DNA from: Aureitalea marina
GTDB taxonomy: Bacteria; Bacteroidota; Bacteroidia; Flavobacteriales; Flavobacteriaceae
Length of the DNA: 64,000 nt
NCBI RefSeq assembly: GCF_002943755.1
Contig: NZ_MQUB01000001.1
Coordinates: 1,476,501 to 1,540,500, forward strand
Direction of reading: 5' to 3'
Position numbers and translations under genes: made by a program. This document shows positions 51,695-61,075 of this stretch, piece by piece (the stretch's first letter is position 1; every line of letters begins with the position of its first letter). Under the pieces are notes generated by a model. That model saw nothing but the letters and a program-made list of their open reading frames with translations. It did not search any database and was not told the DNA's origin.

Positions 51695-53086
51695 ATGAAA
51701 CCTATCAAATTACTTTTCTTAATAAGTTGCTTTTTGCTTCACGGATTTTTCAATGCTCAGGAAAAAGTTGATCGCTACACCCTGATCCAAAATGTGAACA
51801 TCTTTGACGGTGTAACTTCTCAACTAAATACGAATCAGCAGGTTTTGATCAAGAACAATCTCATCGATCAGATATCTGCTAACATCAGCGCACCCAGGGG
51901 TGCAACAGTTATCGATGGACAAGGGATGACGCTGATGCCTGGATTGATCGAAGGGCATGGACATTTGCAAATGAACGGGAGTTCGATCAGTGACATTGAA
52001 AATAATCGAAACTGGGAAGAACTGGCCGTACGTTCAGTCGTCAATGCGGAAAATGCCTTGATGTCGGGCTTTACCTCTTGGAGAGATGCCGGGGGAATGG
52101 GAGCAGGTCTGAAGAAGACCATTGACGCAGGCCTATTGGCCGGACCAAGGATCTACCCCTCAGGAGGCTTTATTGGTCCTACAGGTTCTCATGCCGATTT
52201 CAGGAACTTCAACACACCGAATGAGACCATGAATGGTGTCCTATCCAATGGTGGAAGATTGGGAATGACCCTTACCGCGGATGGCGTTGATGCCATTAAA
52301 GCAGCTGCCAGGCAAAACTTTATGCAGGGTGCATCTCAAATTAAGATCATGTCCTCTGGCGGGGTAGTTTCACAATTTGACCCTTGGCAACTGGATGCTT
52401 ATTCCGAAGAAGAGATCCGCGCGGCCGTTGAGATCGCCGACGCCTATGGTTCTTATGTTTTATCACATGCTTACAGTAAAAAATCCATAATGCGTTGTCT
52501 TAAGAATGGCGTGAAGACAATCGAGCACTGCTTTATGTTCGATGGAGACGTTGCCCGTTTAATGGAAGAGAAAGGTGCCTATATGACCACCAATATGCAG
52601 GCCTTCTCTCCTGCCCTGAGCCAGGTTTCGGCCATATCGGCCAGTCCTGCCTCAGCCCGTAAGGCCAATTCTGCACAAAAAGCCTTTGAAAATTATTTAG
52701 ACAATGTACGACAGTACCGCCCTAAGCTTGGATTTCAAGGTGATTGCGTAGGAATGCCGGAAGCCTGCAACAAGCAAAACGACCACCAGATCTATTTAGG
52801 GGCAGAATTCTTTGGAAATCACTATTGGTTGAAAGCACTCACCTCAGTGAACGGTGAAATACTGAAACTATCCGGAGAGGTACTGGATCCGTATCCAGAA
52901 GGGAAACTCGGTGTGATCGAAGTGGGAGCCTATGCGGACATCCTGATCGTGGATGGAAATCCATTAGAGGACATCACGGTCATCGGTGGGAACGAAAAAT
53001 GGTTTGACGCTCCGGTCCGTGATGGAATTGAGACCATGAAGGTGATTATGAAAGATGGAGTAATCTACAAGAACACCCTAGATTAA
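51695..53086 (+). CDS. Amidohydrolase family protein, exported
   Basis: ATG 51695 is chosen because the product then starts with a signal peptide (MKPIKLLFLISCFLLHGFFNAQ). The 463-residue protein has the metal motif GHGH in GLIEGHGHLQM (about 87), later histidines in VLSHAYSKKS (about 252) and TIEHCFMFDG, and the closing block KLGVIEVGAYADILIVDGNP of metal-dependent hydrolases (imidazolonepropionase-like). Substrate may be a cyclic amide or dipeptide; not resolvable here. It precedes an OprB-like porin by 3 bp, suggesting uptake and hydrolysis of a shared compound. Confidence 0.88.
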   Translation: MKPIKLLFLISCFLLHGFFNAQEKVDRYTLIQNVNIFDGVTSQLNTNQQVLIKNNLIDQISANISAPRGATVIDGQGMTLMPGLIEGHGHLQMNGSSISDIENNRNWEELAVRSVVNAENALMSGFTSWRDAGGMGAGLKKTIDAGLLAGPRIYPSGGFIGPTGSHADFRNFNTPNETMNGVLSNGGRLGMTLTADGVDAIKAAARQNFMQGASQIKIMSSGGVVSQFDPWQLDAYSEEEIRAAVEIADAYGSYVLSHAYSKKSIMRCLKNGVKTIEHCFMFDGDVARLMEEKGAYMTTNMQAFSPALSQVSAISASPASARKANSAQKAFENYLDNVRQYRPKLGFQGDCVGMPEACNKQNDHQIYLGAEFFGNHYWLKALTSVNGEILKLSGEVLDPYPEGKLGVIEVGAYADILIVDGNPLEDITVIGGNEKWFDAPVRDGIETMKVIMKDGVIYKNTLD

Positions 53087-53089
53087 TCC

Positions 53090-54352
53090 ATGCAGGTCTC
53101 AAAGCTTATTTGTAAGGTCCTTGTATCTGTTTCGCTTTTATTGGCATGGGGAATACATGCCCAGGACAAAGAACAAGTAAAAGACAGCCTAGGCAACTTC
53201 GGCGGTCCCGATCAGGTAGATAACCGAATTCAGCGGGATAAGGATGTGGTCAAGGCCTGGTTGGAATTTCCTTTCCTGGATGGCTACTTCAGTTTTAAAG
53301 AGCGATTTGCCGAGAAAACCGATATCAGCTTTGGGCTGGACTATTCCAATACCTTCATTGGCACCAATTCCGATGTGGGCGAAGGCAATGCAAGCAGCGG
53401 TGTCTTTCGTTTATACGGTTCCTGGGAACCCGTGGGTAAAAAATCCGGCAATTCCGGAGCCCTGGTCTTTAAGGTAGAGCACCGCCACAAATACGGCGAT
53501 ATTCCTCCTAAAAGTTTGGGTCTGGATATGGGCTATGCGGGGTTTATTGGTGCAGCCTACAACAACGATGGTTGGCGCGCGACTAACTTATATTGGAGAC
53601 AGCGTTTTGCCGATGGCCGGGTTGCCTTGGTTGGTGGATTCCTGGATGTGACGGACTTTTTCGATGTCTATGGTTTGGCGGTACCCTGGATGCACTTTTC
53701 CAACCTGGTCTTTTCTACCGGTGTGGCCGCTGTAAATCTTCCTAACGATGGCTACCTGGGTTTTGCTGCAGGTGGCTGGATCAGTCAGAAGGTCTATGTC
53801 ATCGCCGGTATTGGTGACATTAACTCCGACCCCACCGATATCTTCAACGGCTTTGACACCTTTTTCAATAAGAACGAATATTTCAAACACCTGGAAGTTG
53901 GAGTGGCCGGCTCACAGGACTATCTGTTCCTGGACAACATCCACCTGAGTCTGTGGCAACGGGATGCAACTTCGGCTACCGGGGACCCCAATGGCTGGGG
54001 ATTAGTCTTATCGGCATCCAAATACATCAATAAGATTTGGTATCCATTCTTGCGCTATGCTTACACCGAGGATGCGGGCAGCCTTCTGCAAAATTCCTTG
54101 TCCACCGGCTTTGGTTACCAACCCGTGCAGGGGCGAGACCTATTAGCCTTGGGGCTGAACTGGGGACAGGTGAACGAGACCACCTTTGGCTCAGGTCTGG
54201 ACGATCAGTTTAGTTTCGAATTGTTCTACCGCTTTCAGCTATCGACCAGGGTGGCGATCACACCGGATATCCAATACCTGATCAATCCGGCTTTGAACCC
54301 TCAGCAGTCATCTCTATTTTTATACAGTATTCGGGGAAGGATCGCCCTCTAA
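53090..54352 (+). CDS. OprB-type carbohydrate porin-like outer-membrane protein
   Basis: The 420-residue protein has a signal peptide (ending in GIHAQ) and an OprB-like barrel: FAEKTDISFGLDYSNTFIG, GALVFKVEHRHKYGD, NLYWRQRFADGRVALVGGFLD, GFAAGGWISQKVYVIAG, and the last strand LFLYSIRGRIAL. OprB porins admit sugars. It follows the exported amidohydrolase by 3 bp, so the two are probably one operon. Confidence 0.82.
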   Translation: MQVSKLICKVLVSVSLLLAWGIHAQDKEQVKDSLGNFGGPDQVDNRIQRDKDVVKAWLEFPFLDGYFSFKERFAEKTDISFGLDYSNTFIGTNSDVGEGNASSGVFRLYGSWEPVGKKSGNSGALVFKVEHRHKYGDIPPKSLGLDMGYAGFIGAAYNNDGWRATNLYWRQRFADGRVALVGGFLDVTDFFDVYGLAVPWMHFSNLVFSTGVAAVNLPNDGYLGFAAGGWISQKVYVIAGIGDINSDPTDIFNGFDTFFNKNEYFKHLEVGVAGSQDYLFLDNIHLSLWQRDATSATGDPNGWGLVLSASKYINKIWYPFLRYAYTEDAGSLLQNSLSTGFGYQPVQGRDLLALGLNWGQVNETTFGSGLDDQFSFELFYRFQLSTRVAITPDIQYLINPALNPQQSSLFLYSIRGRIAL

Positions 54353-54401
54353 AGATGTAAATCCTATTTCATTTTTGTAGCTTCGTTTAAAACTCAATTA
54401 G

Positions 54402-55430
54402 ATGACCAAAAAAATAAGCCTTTGTGCCGGCCTGATTATAGTTCTTCTTTTCTACGGAAACGCTTTTTCCCAAGTACAGGATAGCACGGAGACAAGAGGA
54501 GAATACCCTTACGTTCTTCCCATATTGGGAAAGAAGGCTTACGCTAAAGGATATAACCTTCCCCTACCCTTTAGTGCTTCTATCGGTACCATCTTTAACA
54601 AACAGGGGATCATCCTGGAAGACTTTTCCATGGCCTTTACCCAAGGGAATGAAGAGCCAGACTTCGATAGGTTACAACCCATCTCAGATCTTATCGTTTT
54701 TGGACCTTCAGAAGGGCGTATCAATACACTATTTGCCCGGGTAGAAGCCTGGGTACTACCCTTCTTGTCAGTAGGTGGATACTTTGGTAAGGTCTGGGGA
54801 GAACAGACGGTTACTTTAACGGCCCCAATTGAAATATCATCCGTGACAGATATAGACGGGCAGTATTATGGACTAAATCTGGTTGGAGTTGTACCCATTG
54901 GACCGGTAGTCCTGCAGGCGGATTATTCATGGGCATGGACCACCAATGACCGGCTGGATAAACCGGTATTGGTCAATGTAGCGGGTGCACGGGTGATCAA
55001 ACGCTTTGTGAACAAAACCAACCCGGAACGGTTCTGGGGTGTCTGGGCAGGGGCCCAATCGCAGAAACTAGACAGTGAGACCTCCGGTAATATTCCGTTG
55101 GGAGAAGCACTTGGTCTGGACGAAACGGCTTTGAATGATCTGGATCAACGTTGGGAAACCTATACCATGTCTCCTGAGTTTACCGAATTACCACGCTTTA
55201 GACAGGAACTAATTCGTCGGGCCTACGAAGAGATCATCCGACCCGGTCTGGAAGGCTTGGCAGGAACAACGGTGTATTACAAGTTCAAAAAACGTTTGGA
55301 ATTCGAATGGAACATGCTGATCGGTGGGACCTATCAATTTAATAGACATTGGGCAGCTCGCGTAGAATACGGCTTTCTGCAGAGCAAGCAACAACTCACC
55401 TTTATTGCTACCTACAATTTTGGCTTATAA
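54402..55430 (+). CDS. Predicted outer-membrane barrel protein
   Basis: The 342-residue protein has a signal peptide (ending NAFSQ). It shows barrel-like alternation in ASIGTIFNKQGIILEDFS, LFARVEAWVLPFLSVGGYFG, YGLNLVGVVPIGPVVLQADYS and the closing strand LTFIATYNFGL. An internal helical insert (about 240-280) is unusual for a small barrel. I do not recognise the family. Confidence 0.65.
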   Translation: MTKKISLCAGLIIVLLFYGNAFSQVQDSTETRGEYPYVLPILGKKAYAKGYNLPLPFSASIGTIFNKQGIILEDFSMAFTQGNEEPDFDRLQPISDLIVFGPSEGRINTLFARVEAWVLPFLSVGGYFGKVWGEQTVTLTAPIEISSVTDIDGQYYGLNLVGVVPIGPVVLQADYSWAWTTNDRLDKPVLVNVAGARVIKRFVNKTNPERFWGVWAGAQSQKLDSETSGNIPLGEALGLDETALNDLDQRWETYTMSPEFTELPRFRQELIRRAYEEIIRPGLEGLAGTTVYYKFKKRLEFEWNMLIGGTYQFNRHWAARVEYGFLQSKQQLTFIATYNFGL

Positions 55431-55441
55431 GTTCGACAGTT

Positions 55442-56272
55442 ATGTCTAAAGTCTACATCAAGTTTTATGGTACCCGCGGATCCATCCCGGTCTGTAGCAG
55501 AGATGTGGCTTTATTTGGTGGGAACACTACCTGTATTGCGATCTACCGGGAAAAGACCAAACGCCTATCCATACTGGATGCTGGTACAGGAATTCGAAAT
55601 TTGGGCAAGGATATGAAACGCTTTTATGGCGATCAAAAGGACCTGAGCATCACCTTTAGTCATTTTCACTGGGATCACATACAAGGTTTTCCCTTCTTTG
55701 ACCCGGCTTACGATCCGAAAATGAACATCAATATCCAGGTCTTTGGGAAGAAGATGGAAACGGGTGCTTTAAGGCAGATCTTTGCACAACAAATGCGGGA
55801 AGATTATTTCCCGGTTTCCTTAGACCGGATGGGTGCCACCTTCCACTTTGAATCGACAGCTGACGAAATCGTCAGCGCAGATGGACTGAAATTGACCTGT
55901 ATTGAACAAAACCATCCAGGGGGTTCCTTTGGGTTTCGCGTAGATGTAGACGGGGTGAGTTTTGTGATCTGCACCGACCATGAGCACGGGGAGGAGGTCG
56001 AAGAAAAATACGTCGACTTTGCCCGAGGTGCCGACCTTTTGATACACGATGCCCAATATACTACAGGGGAATTGGCCACCCATAAAGGCTGGGGCCACAG
56101 CAGCTACGATCAATGCATGGAACTGGCGGAGCGGGCCGGAGTCAAGAGACTGGTTTTTACCCATCACGATCCAGATCACAATGATGAATTCCTGATCAAA
56201 ATGGAAATGAAATGTCAGGACCGGTTTAAGGATAGCTTTATGGCCAGGGAAGGCATGAAAATATCAATCTGA
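55442..56272 (+). CDS. Metallo-beta-lactamase fold hydrolase
   Basis: ATG 55442 gives 276 residues beginning MSKVYIKFYGTRGSIPVC, the conserved start of this MBL subfamily. The metal motif HFHWDHIQG (about 76-84), a further His in EQNHPGGSFGFRV and Asp/His in LLIHDAQYT and FTHHDPDHND are present. Relatives include cyclic-nucleotide phosphodiesterase-like and RNase-Z-like enzymes; the substrate is open. It follows the barrel gene by 11 bp. Confidence 0.87.
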   Translation: MSKVYIKFYGTRGSIPVCSRDVALFGGNTTCIAIYREKTKRLSILDAGTGIRNLGKDMKRFYGDQKDLSITFSHFHWDHIQGFPFFDPAYDPKMNINIQVFGKKMETGALRQIFAQQMREDYFPVSLDRMGATFHFESTADEIVSADGLKLTCIEQNHPGGSFGFRVDVDGVSFVICTDHEHGEEVEEKYVDFARGADLLIHDAQYTTGELATHKGWGHSSYDQCMELAERAGVKRLVFTHHDPDHNDEFLIKMEMKCQDRFKDSFMAREGMKISI

Positions 56273-56277
56273 TCAAG

Positions 56278-57078
56278 ATGAAACGATCTGGACTAATCGT
56301 ATTTAGTTGTCTAGTGTTACTTGGCACCCCGGCCATCGCTCAAGTGACTAATCTAGATTTTAACGAGGAAACCGATAAGAAAGATTGGAGTTTTAGTTTT
56401 ACTCCCTATGCGCTTTTAGCTGCCCAATCCACCGATGTGGGCGGAGAAAAGATCCGTCAGTCCTTCAATGACCTCTCATCCATTACGAATGCCGGCTTCC
56501 AGTTTGTTTCGACCGTTCGTTATAAGCGGTTCTCCTTCTCAGTAGACGGAACCTTTGCTACCCTGGGTATTGAAGAGGAATCGGGGCCCGTTAGTATCGA
56601 AGTTGGCATCAAGCAGAATATAATTGACCTCCGCGGAGGCTACACTTTTTACAGCACCTTCCAATCGGAAGAAACAGATATTGCTAAGGGATGGTCTATA
56701 GAAGGTACCCTGGGGGGTAAGAATTGGGTGAACAACCTGGTGATCGATCTGAACATCGACCTGGGCCCCATCGGGTCCATACAGGAACGTATACGTGAGC
56801 CGTTGAGCTGGTGGGATATGATGGTCGGAGTAAGAACCAACATCCTGGTATCGCCAAAGGTTCTGCTAGGTGCATCATTCAGTGTTGGCGGATTTGGTAT
56901 TGGAGATTCTTCAAAATTCACGCACGATCTCACTTACATTAACGCCTTCCGGGTCTGGCGATACATGACTATCAATGCAGGCTTTAGGAGCTTCAAATAT
57001 AAGCGCATAGATAACGGCCTGGAAACTAAGGTCAACGTACTTGGGCCTTTGCTGGGTGTTTCTTTTATCCTGAATTAA
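56278..57078 (+). CDS. Predicted outer-membrane barrel protein
   Basis: A 266-residue protein with a signal peptide (ending PAIAQ) and a barrel-like pattern (FQFVSTVRYKRFSFSVDGTFA, DLRGGYTFYSTFQ, MMVGVRTNILVSPKVLLGAS, FSVGGFGIGDSSKF, ITINAGFRSFKYK-like strands). It starts 5 bp after the MBL hydrolase and ends before a terminator-poor gap. Family not recognised. Confidence 0.68.
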   Translation: MKRSGLIVFSCLVLLGTPAIAQVTNLDFNEETDKKDWSFSFTPYALLAAQSTDVGGEKIRQSFNDLSSITNAGFQFVSTVRYKRFSFSVDGTFATLGIEEESGPVSIEVGIKQNIIDLRGGYTFYSTFQSEETDIAKGWSIEGTLGGKNWVNNLVIDLNIDLGPIGSIQERIREPLSWWDMMVGVRTNILVSPKVLLGASFSVGGFGIGDSSKFTHDLTYINAFRVWRYMTINAGFRSFKYKRIDNGLETKVNVLGPLLGVSFILN

Positions 57079-57112
57079 GAAATCGTTCACAACTTAGCTG
57101 CCCTACCTTTCC

Positions 57113-57120
57113 TATTTTTG
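57113..57120 (+). promoter_or_regulatory. -7 element of the sugar dehydrogenase gene
   Basis: TATTTTTG fits TAnnTTTG and ends 6 bp before the ATG at 57127, where transcription would normally begin, so the mRNA may be leaderless. Confidence 0.6.
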
Positions 57121-57126
57121 GGCTGT

Positions 57127-58254
57127 ATGCATATAAGAATTGCACTTTCCATCTTATTACTGACAGGAATTCACCTGATTTCCTGCGCCCAGCGAGGCAA
57201 TGAATCTGTTGGTCTGGTCACTCCTTCGCGGGATTATACCATACAAACAGTCGTACCCGATCTGGACAACCCCTGGGGTATGGATTGGCTTCCCGATGGC
57301 AGCATGCTGATCACGGAGAAGTCTGGAGATCTGATCCACTGGGTGGATGGACAAAAGAGAATGATTGCGGGAGTTCCGGATGTCTATGTTCGTGGTCAAG
57401 GTGGATTTATGGATGTGGCTGTTCATCCGGATTATGCAGACAACGGTTTTATCTTTTTTACCATGGCCTCCTCCGAGGGGCCCGGTGACGGCGGAAACAC
57501 CCAATTGGTGCGAGCCAAATTATCCGGAAATAGTCTAACAGAAGTGACCGTATTGTATAAAGGAACTCCCAACTCCAGGATAAGCAGGCACTGGGGTTCC
57601 AGGATCGATTTTGACGATGAAGGGCATGTATACTTTTCCATAGGAGATCGGGCAGATCGGGATACCAACCCCCAGGATATTACTCGGGATGGTGGTAAGA
57701 TCTACAGGCTTAATCTGGACGGCAGTATTCCCTCAGACAACCCCTTCGTAGGAGAAGCAGGTGTCAAAGAAGCTATTTATTCCTATGGCCACCGAAACCC
57801 TCAGGGCATGGCAAGGCATCCCGAAACCGGGCAGATCTGGACGCACGAGCACGGGCCCAAAGGTGGGGATGAGGTAAATGTTATTCAAGCTGGAAAGAAT
57901 TACGGCTGGCCGGTGATCTCATATGGGGTCAACTATAGTGGCAGCAGGTTTACCGATATCACCAAAAAAGAGGGCATGGAACAGCCTATTTACTACTGGG
58001 TGCCCTCCATTGCCCCCTGCGGAATGGATTTTGTGACCGGAGATAGATATCCTGATTGGAAAGGAGATCTGCTGGTAGGTTCACTGAAATTCAACTATGT
58101 AGAGCTTTTGCGCTTAGATGGCGACCGGGTGATCGGTCGTGAAAAGATCGCCGAGGACATCGGACGAGTCCGCAATGTGCGCATGGGACCGGATGGTTAT
58201 ATTTACATCGGCGTTGAAGGCCAAGCCATCCTGCGCATTGAACCCAAATCCTGA
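57127..58254 (+). CDS. PQQ-dependent sugar dehydrogenase, lipoprotein
   Basis: ATG 57127 gives 375 residues with lipobox ISC (about 21-23). The six-bladed propeller of soluble aldose dehydrogenases is evident: NPWGMDWLPDGSMLITEKSG, GGFMDVAVHPDYADNG, SRISRHWGSRIDFDDEGHVY, FSIGDRADRDTNPQD, YSYGHRNPQGMA, THEHGPKGGDEVNVI and GKNYGWPVISYG. It oxidises sugars using PQQ and passes electrons to a cytochrome; such a cytochrome gene follows 2 bp downstream. A TTG 9 bp upstream is the alternative start. Confidence 0.92.
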   Translation: MHIRIALSILLLTGIHLISCAQRGNESVGLVTPSRDYTIQTVVPDLDNPWGMDWLPDGSMLITEKSGDLIHWVDGQKRMIAGVPDVYVRGQGGFMDVAVHPDYADNGFIFFTMASSEGPGDGGNTQLVRAKLSGNSLTEVTVLYKGTPNSRISRHWGSRIDFDDEGHVYFSIGDRADRDTNPQDITRDGGKIYRLNLDGSIPSDNPFVGEAGVKEAIYSYGHRNPQGMARHPETGQIWTHEHGPKGGDEVNVIQAGKNYGWPVISYGVNYSGSRFTDITKKEGMEQPIYYWVPSIAPCGMDFVTGDRYPDWKGDLLVGSLKFNYVELLRLDGDRVIGREKIAEDIGRVRNVRMGPDGYIYIGVEGQAILRIEPKS

Positions 58255-58256
58255 CT

Positions 58257-58700
58257 ATGAAAATGACCTTTAGTTTACTCATATCCCTGCTGCTGATCGG
58301 TTGCGGAAATACAGAAAATAAAACAGAAGATCAACCCATTAAGATCCAGCAAGGCGGACAGCAAACTTCTCTGGAAGACAGTATGGCAAGGGGAGTTGTA
58401 TTGTATGAGGATTTCTGCATTCAATGCCATATGCCAAATGGACAAGGGGTAACCGGGACCTTCCCCCCTCTTGCGGGCTCCAATTGGCTAACCGAAAAAA
58501 GGACGGCAAGTATTCACTCGGTGAAGTTTGGACAGCAGGGCAAGATCGAGGTCAACGGGGTCACTTACAATGGCATCATGACGCGCATGGGCCTGAGCGA
58601 TGACGAAGTAGCCGATGTGTTGAACTACGTAATGAACAGCTGGGGAAACACTCAATCGGAAATGGTCACTCCTCAAGAAGTGGCCCAGGTAGAGAAATAG
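58257..58700 (+). CDS. c-type cytochrome lipoprotein
   Basis: The 147-residue protein has lipobox IGC (about 15) and a haem c motif CIQCH (about 59-63), with a probable distal Met in IMTRMGLSDDEVADVLNYV. It is class I and likely accepts electrons from the sugar dehydrogenase encoded 2 bp upstream, on the periplasmic side. Confidence 0.9.
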   Translation: MKMTFSLLISLLLIGCGNTENKTEDQPIKIQQGGQQTSLEDSMARGVVLYEDFCIQCHMPNGQGVTGTFPPLAGSNWLTEKRTASIHSVKFGQQGKIEVNGVTYNGIMTRMGLSDDEVADVLNYVMNSWGNTQSEMVTPQEVAQVEK

Positions 58701-58734
58701 ACCCCCCGAACTGCCAAGAATAAGCTATTCTGAT

Positions 58735-58742
58735 TAACTTTG
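58735..58742 (+). promoter_or_regulatory. -7 element of udk
   Basis: TAACTTTG is a perfect TAnnTTTG match, 17 bp before the udk ATG. Confidence 0.65.
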
Positions 58743-58759
58743 CGGAAACCTGATCGCTC

Positions 58760-59377
58760 ATGCTTGTAATTGGTGTTGCCGGAGGTACCGGAAGCGGGAA
58801 AACCACTGTGGTCCAACAGATCGTAAACGATCTACCCGCAGAAGAAGTCGGCGTGATCTCCCAAGACTCCTACTATAAGGATCTCAGCCAGATGAGCTAC
58901 GATGACAGATGCCAGATCAATTTTGATCATCCGGACTCTATCGACTTCCAAATGCTGATCCAGCATATTAAAAGCCTTAAAGGAGGTAAGTCCATTCAAC
59001 AACCGGTATACTCTTTTGCAGTTCACAATCGTTTGGAAGAGAGTACAACTATCGAACCACGAAAGGTTTTGATCGTGGAGGGAATCCTCATCCTGTCCCA
59101 ACCTGAGCTAAGGAAATTGCTGGATCTGAAACTCTATGTATATGCCGAAAGTGATGAACGACTTATCAGGAGATTAAAACGTGATATAGTAGAGCGAGGA
59201 AGAGATCTGGAGGAAGTCATCGATAGGTACCAAAATACCTTGAGGCCCATGCATAATGAGTTCATTGAACCGTCCAAGGAGTTTGCCGATGTGATTATCC
59301 CGACACACAGAAGAAACCGAGTAGCTGTCGAACTGATCCGCGATATCATCGACCAAAGAATAGCCCAGGATCAATGA
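58760..59377 (+). CDS. udk: Uridine kinase
   Basis: The 205-residue protein has P-loop GGTGSGKTTV (about 8-17), the uridine-binding stretch DSYYKDLSQMSYDDRCQINFD split over about 36-57, and FDHPDSIDF. It phosphorylates uridine and cytidine in pyrimidine salvage. It overlaps the DivIC-like gene by 4 bp (ATGA). Confidence 0.95.
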   Translation: MLVIGVAGGTGSGKTTVVQQIVNDLPAEEVGVISQDSYYKDLSQMSYDDRCQINFDHPDSIDFQMLIQHIKSLKGGKSIQQPVYSFAVHNRLEESTTIEPRKVLIVEGILILSQPELRKLLDLKLYVYAESDERLIRRLKRDIVERGRDLEEVIDRYQNTLRPMHNEFIEPSKEFADVIIPTHRRNRVAVELIRDIIDQRIAQDQ

Positions 59378-59712
59378 AAAAACTAAAGGAGATAGGTAAA
59401 AATAAGTGGGTAAAATACCTGGGAAACACCTATGTGATTATTCTCATTCTTTTTATCGTTTGGATGTTGTTCTTTGACACCAATTCCTACTTGATCCACA
59501 GCGAGCTGAATGACGATATCAAGGCCCTGGAGGAAAATGCGGAATTCTATCAGCAAGAGATAGACAAAGACACGGAATTCATTGAAAAAATGGAGGACAG
59601 CAACGAGATCGAGCGCTATGCTCGGGAAAAGTATTACCTGAAACGCGAGAACGAGGATATTTTTATCATCGAAGACGCCGACAGTTTGAAAACCGATACC
59701 GAAAATGAGTAA
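59374..59712 (+). CDS. Septum formation initiator family protein (FtsB/DivIC-like)
   Basis: A 112-residue protein with one membrane helix (about 18-37: IILILFIVWMLFFDTNSY) and a periplasmic coiled coil (DDIKALEENAEFYQQEIDKD) ending with the family motif IERYAREKYYLKRENEDIFII. FtsB/DivIC-type proteins join the divisome with FtsL and FtsQ. It overlaps mutA by 8 bp. Confidence 0.9.
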   Translation: MKKLKEIGKNKWVKYLGNTYVIILILFIVWMLFFDTNSYLIHSELNDDIKALEENAEFYQQEIDKDTEFIEKMEDSNEIERYAREKYYLKRENEDIFIIEDADSLKTDTENE

Positions 59713-61075
59713 AGCTCTTTTTGACTCCTTTCAACCAGTCAGTTCTGCTGGTTGGAAACAGAAGATCCAAGCCGATCTAAAAGGCGCCGATTACAATAAT
59801 ACCCTGATCTGGGAAAGCCCGGAAGGTATAGACGTAAAGCCTTTTTATCACCGGGACGAAAATGATAAACCCTGGGACGGTATCCCGGGCCAACCGGAAC
59901 AATGGAAGATTGTCCAGTCCTATTTCATAGACCAGGAAGAGGTAGTGAACCACCTTGTGAAAGACAGCCTGAAACGAGGAGCAGACGCCATATGGTTGAA
60001 AGCCGAAAATTCATTTGATTGGTCCAAGCTACATCATGAAATTGATCCAAATGGTCATACACTTTACCTCCAACTCGATTTTGCGGACGCAGATTTTGTT
60101 CAACAACTAAACGTTGAATCGAAAAGAGTCAAGACAAATTCCCATTTGTTGCTCGACCCATTGGGCCATCTAATATCCAATGGGAACTGGTATAAAGGTC
60201 AGCAGGAAGATGTGGCCTTGCTGGAACAAATCGGAAAAGGCGATTGGCTCAGCAATCTGACGGTAGATAGTCGTGTCTATGCTGAAGGCGGAGCCCATGC
60301 AGTACAGCAGTTGGCCTATGCTATTGCACATTTGGTTGAATACCTGCAGCAGCTGGAGTATAGTGCTAATTTGAAACCACTTTTTATTGTTGGGTTAGGT
60401 TCAAATTACTTCTTCGAGATTGCCAAGATCAGGGCTATGAGATGGCTCTATGCGACTGTGGCCAAGGAGTTTGGCCTTTCCCAGGAATGTCATATCCTGG
60501 CCCAACCCGCAAGACGCAACAAGACCCTATACGATTACAATGTCAATATGCTGCGCACCACCACCGAGTGCATGAGTGCCATTTTGGGAGGAGCGGATGC
60601 CATCTGTAATTCCCCCTACGACTCTATTTACCACAAAAGCAACGAATTTGGTGAGCGCATTGCCCGCAACCAGCTTTTGATCATGAAGGCCGAGAGTTAC
60701 CTGGATCAGGTATCCAATGCTGCCGATGGTGCGTATTATATCGAACGCCTCACCCAGCAGCTGGCCCAATCGGCATTGGAAATTTTCAAAGAGATCGAGC
60801 AAAGCGGAGGACTACTCAAGCAGCTCAAAGATGGTACCATCCAACGAAAGATCAGAGAATCGGCAAAGGGGGAACAGACTCTTTTTGATGAAGGAGACAA
60901 GACCTTGATCGGGACCAATAAATATCCTAATCCACAGGATAAGATGAAAGATGAACTCCAACTCTATCCCTTTCTAAAAAGAGATCTAAGAAAAACAGCT
61001 ATCGAACCGGTCCCTGCCAAAAGACTGGCCGAAAAATTAGAAAAAGAACGCCTCAAAAATGAAGAAGATGCTTAA
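59705..61075 (+). CDS. mutA: Methylmalonyl-CoA mutase small subunit
   Basis: The 456-residue protein matches the beta (small) subunit: FQPVSSAGWKQKIQADLKGAD, LQQLEYSANLKPLFIVGLGSN, ICNSPYDSIYHKSNEFGERIAR and ECMSAILGGADA. It keeps the TIM-barrel fold but has no C-terminal B12-binding domain, as expected for the small subunit. It pairs with the large subunit to convert methylmalonyl-CoA and succinyl-CoA. A lipoprotein gene separates the two. Confidence 0.92.
   Translation: MSKALFDSFQPVSSAGWKQKIQADLKGADYNNTLIWESPEGIDVKPFYHRDENDKPWDGIPGQPEQWKIVQSYFIDQEEVVNHLVKDSLKRGADAIWLKAENSFDWSKLHHEIDPNGHTLYLQLDFADADFVQQLNVESKRVKTNSHLLLDPLGHLISNGNWYKGQQEDVALLEQIGKGDWLSNLTVDSRVYAEGGAHAVQQLAYAIAHLVEYLQQLEYSANLKPLFIVGLGSNYFFEIAKIRAMRWLYATVAKEFGLSQECHILAQPARRNKTLYDYNVNMLRTTTECMSAILGGADAICNSPYDSIYHKSNEFGERIARNQLLIMKAESYLDQVSNAADGAYYIERLTQQLAQSALEIFKEIEQSGGLLKQLKDGTIQRKIRESAKGEQTLFDEGDKTLIGTNKYPNPQDKMKDELQLYPFLKRDLRKTAIEPVPAKRLAEKLEKERLKNEEDA

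Noticed and set aside
55410-55445. TCGACAGTTATG with an upstream ACAATTTT as a further LytTR pair
   Set aside because: The spacing is 22 bp, no -7 box sits 43 nt on, and it overlaps the end of a coding region and the next start codon.
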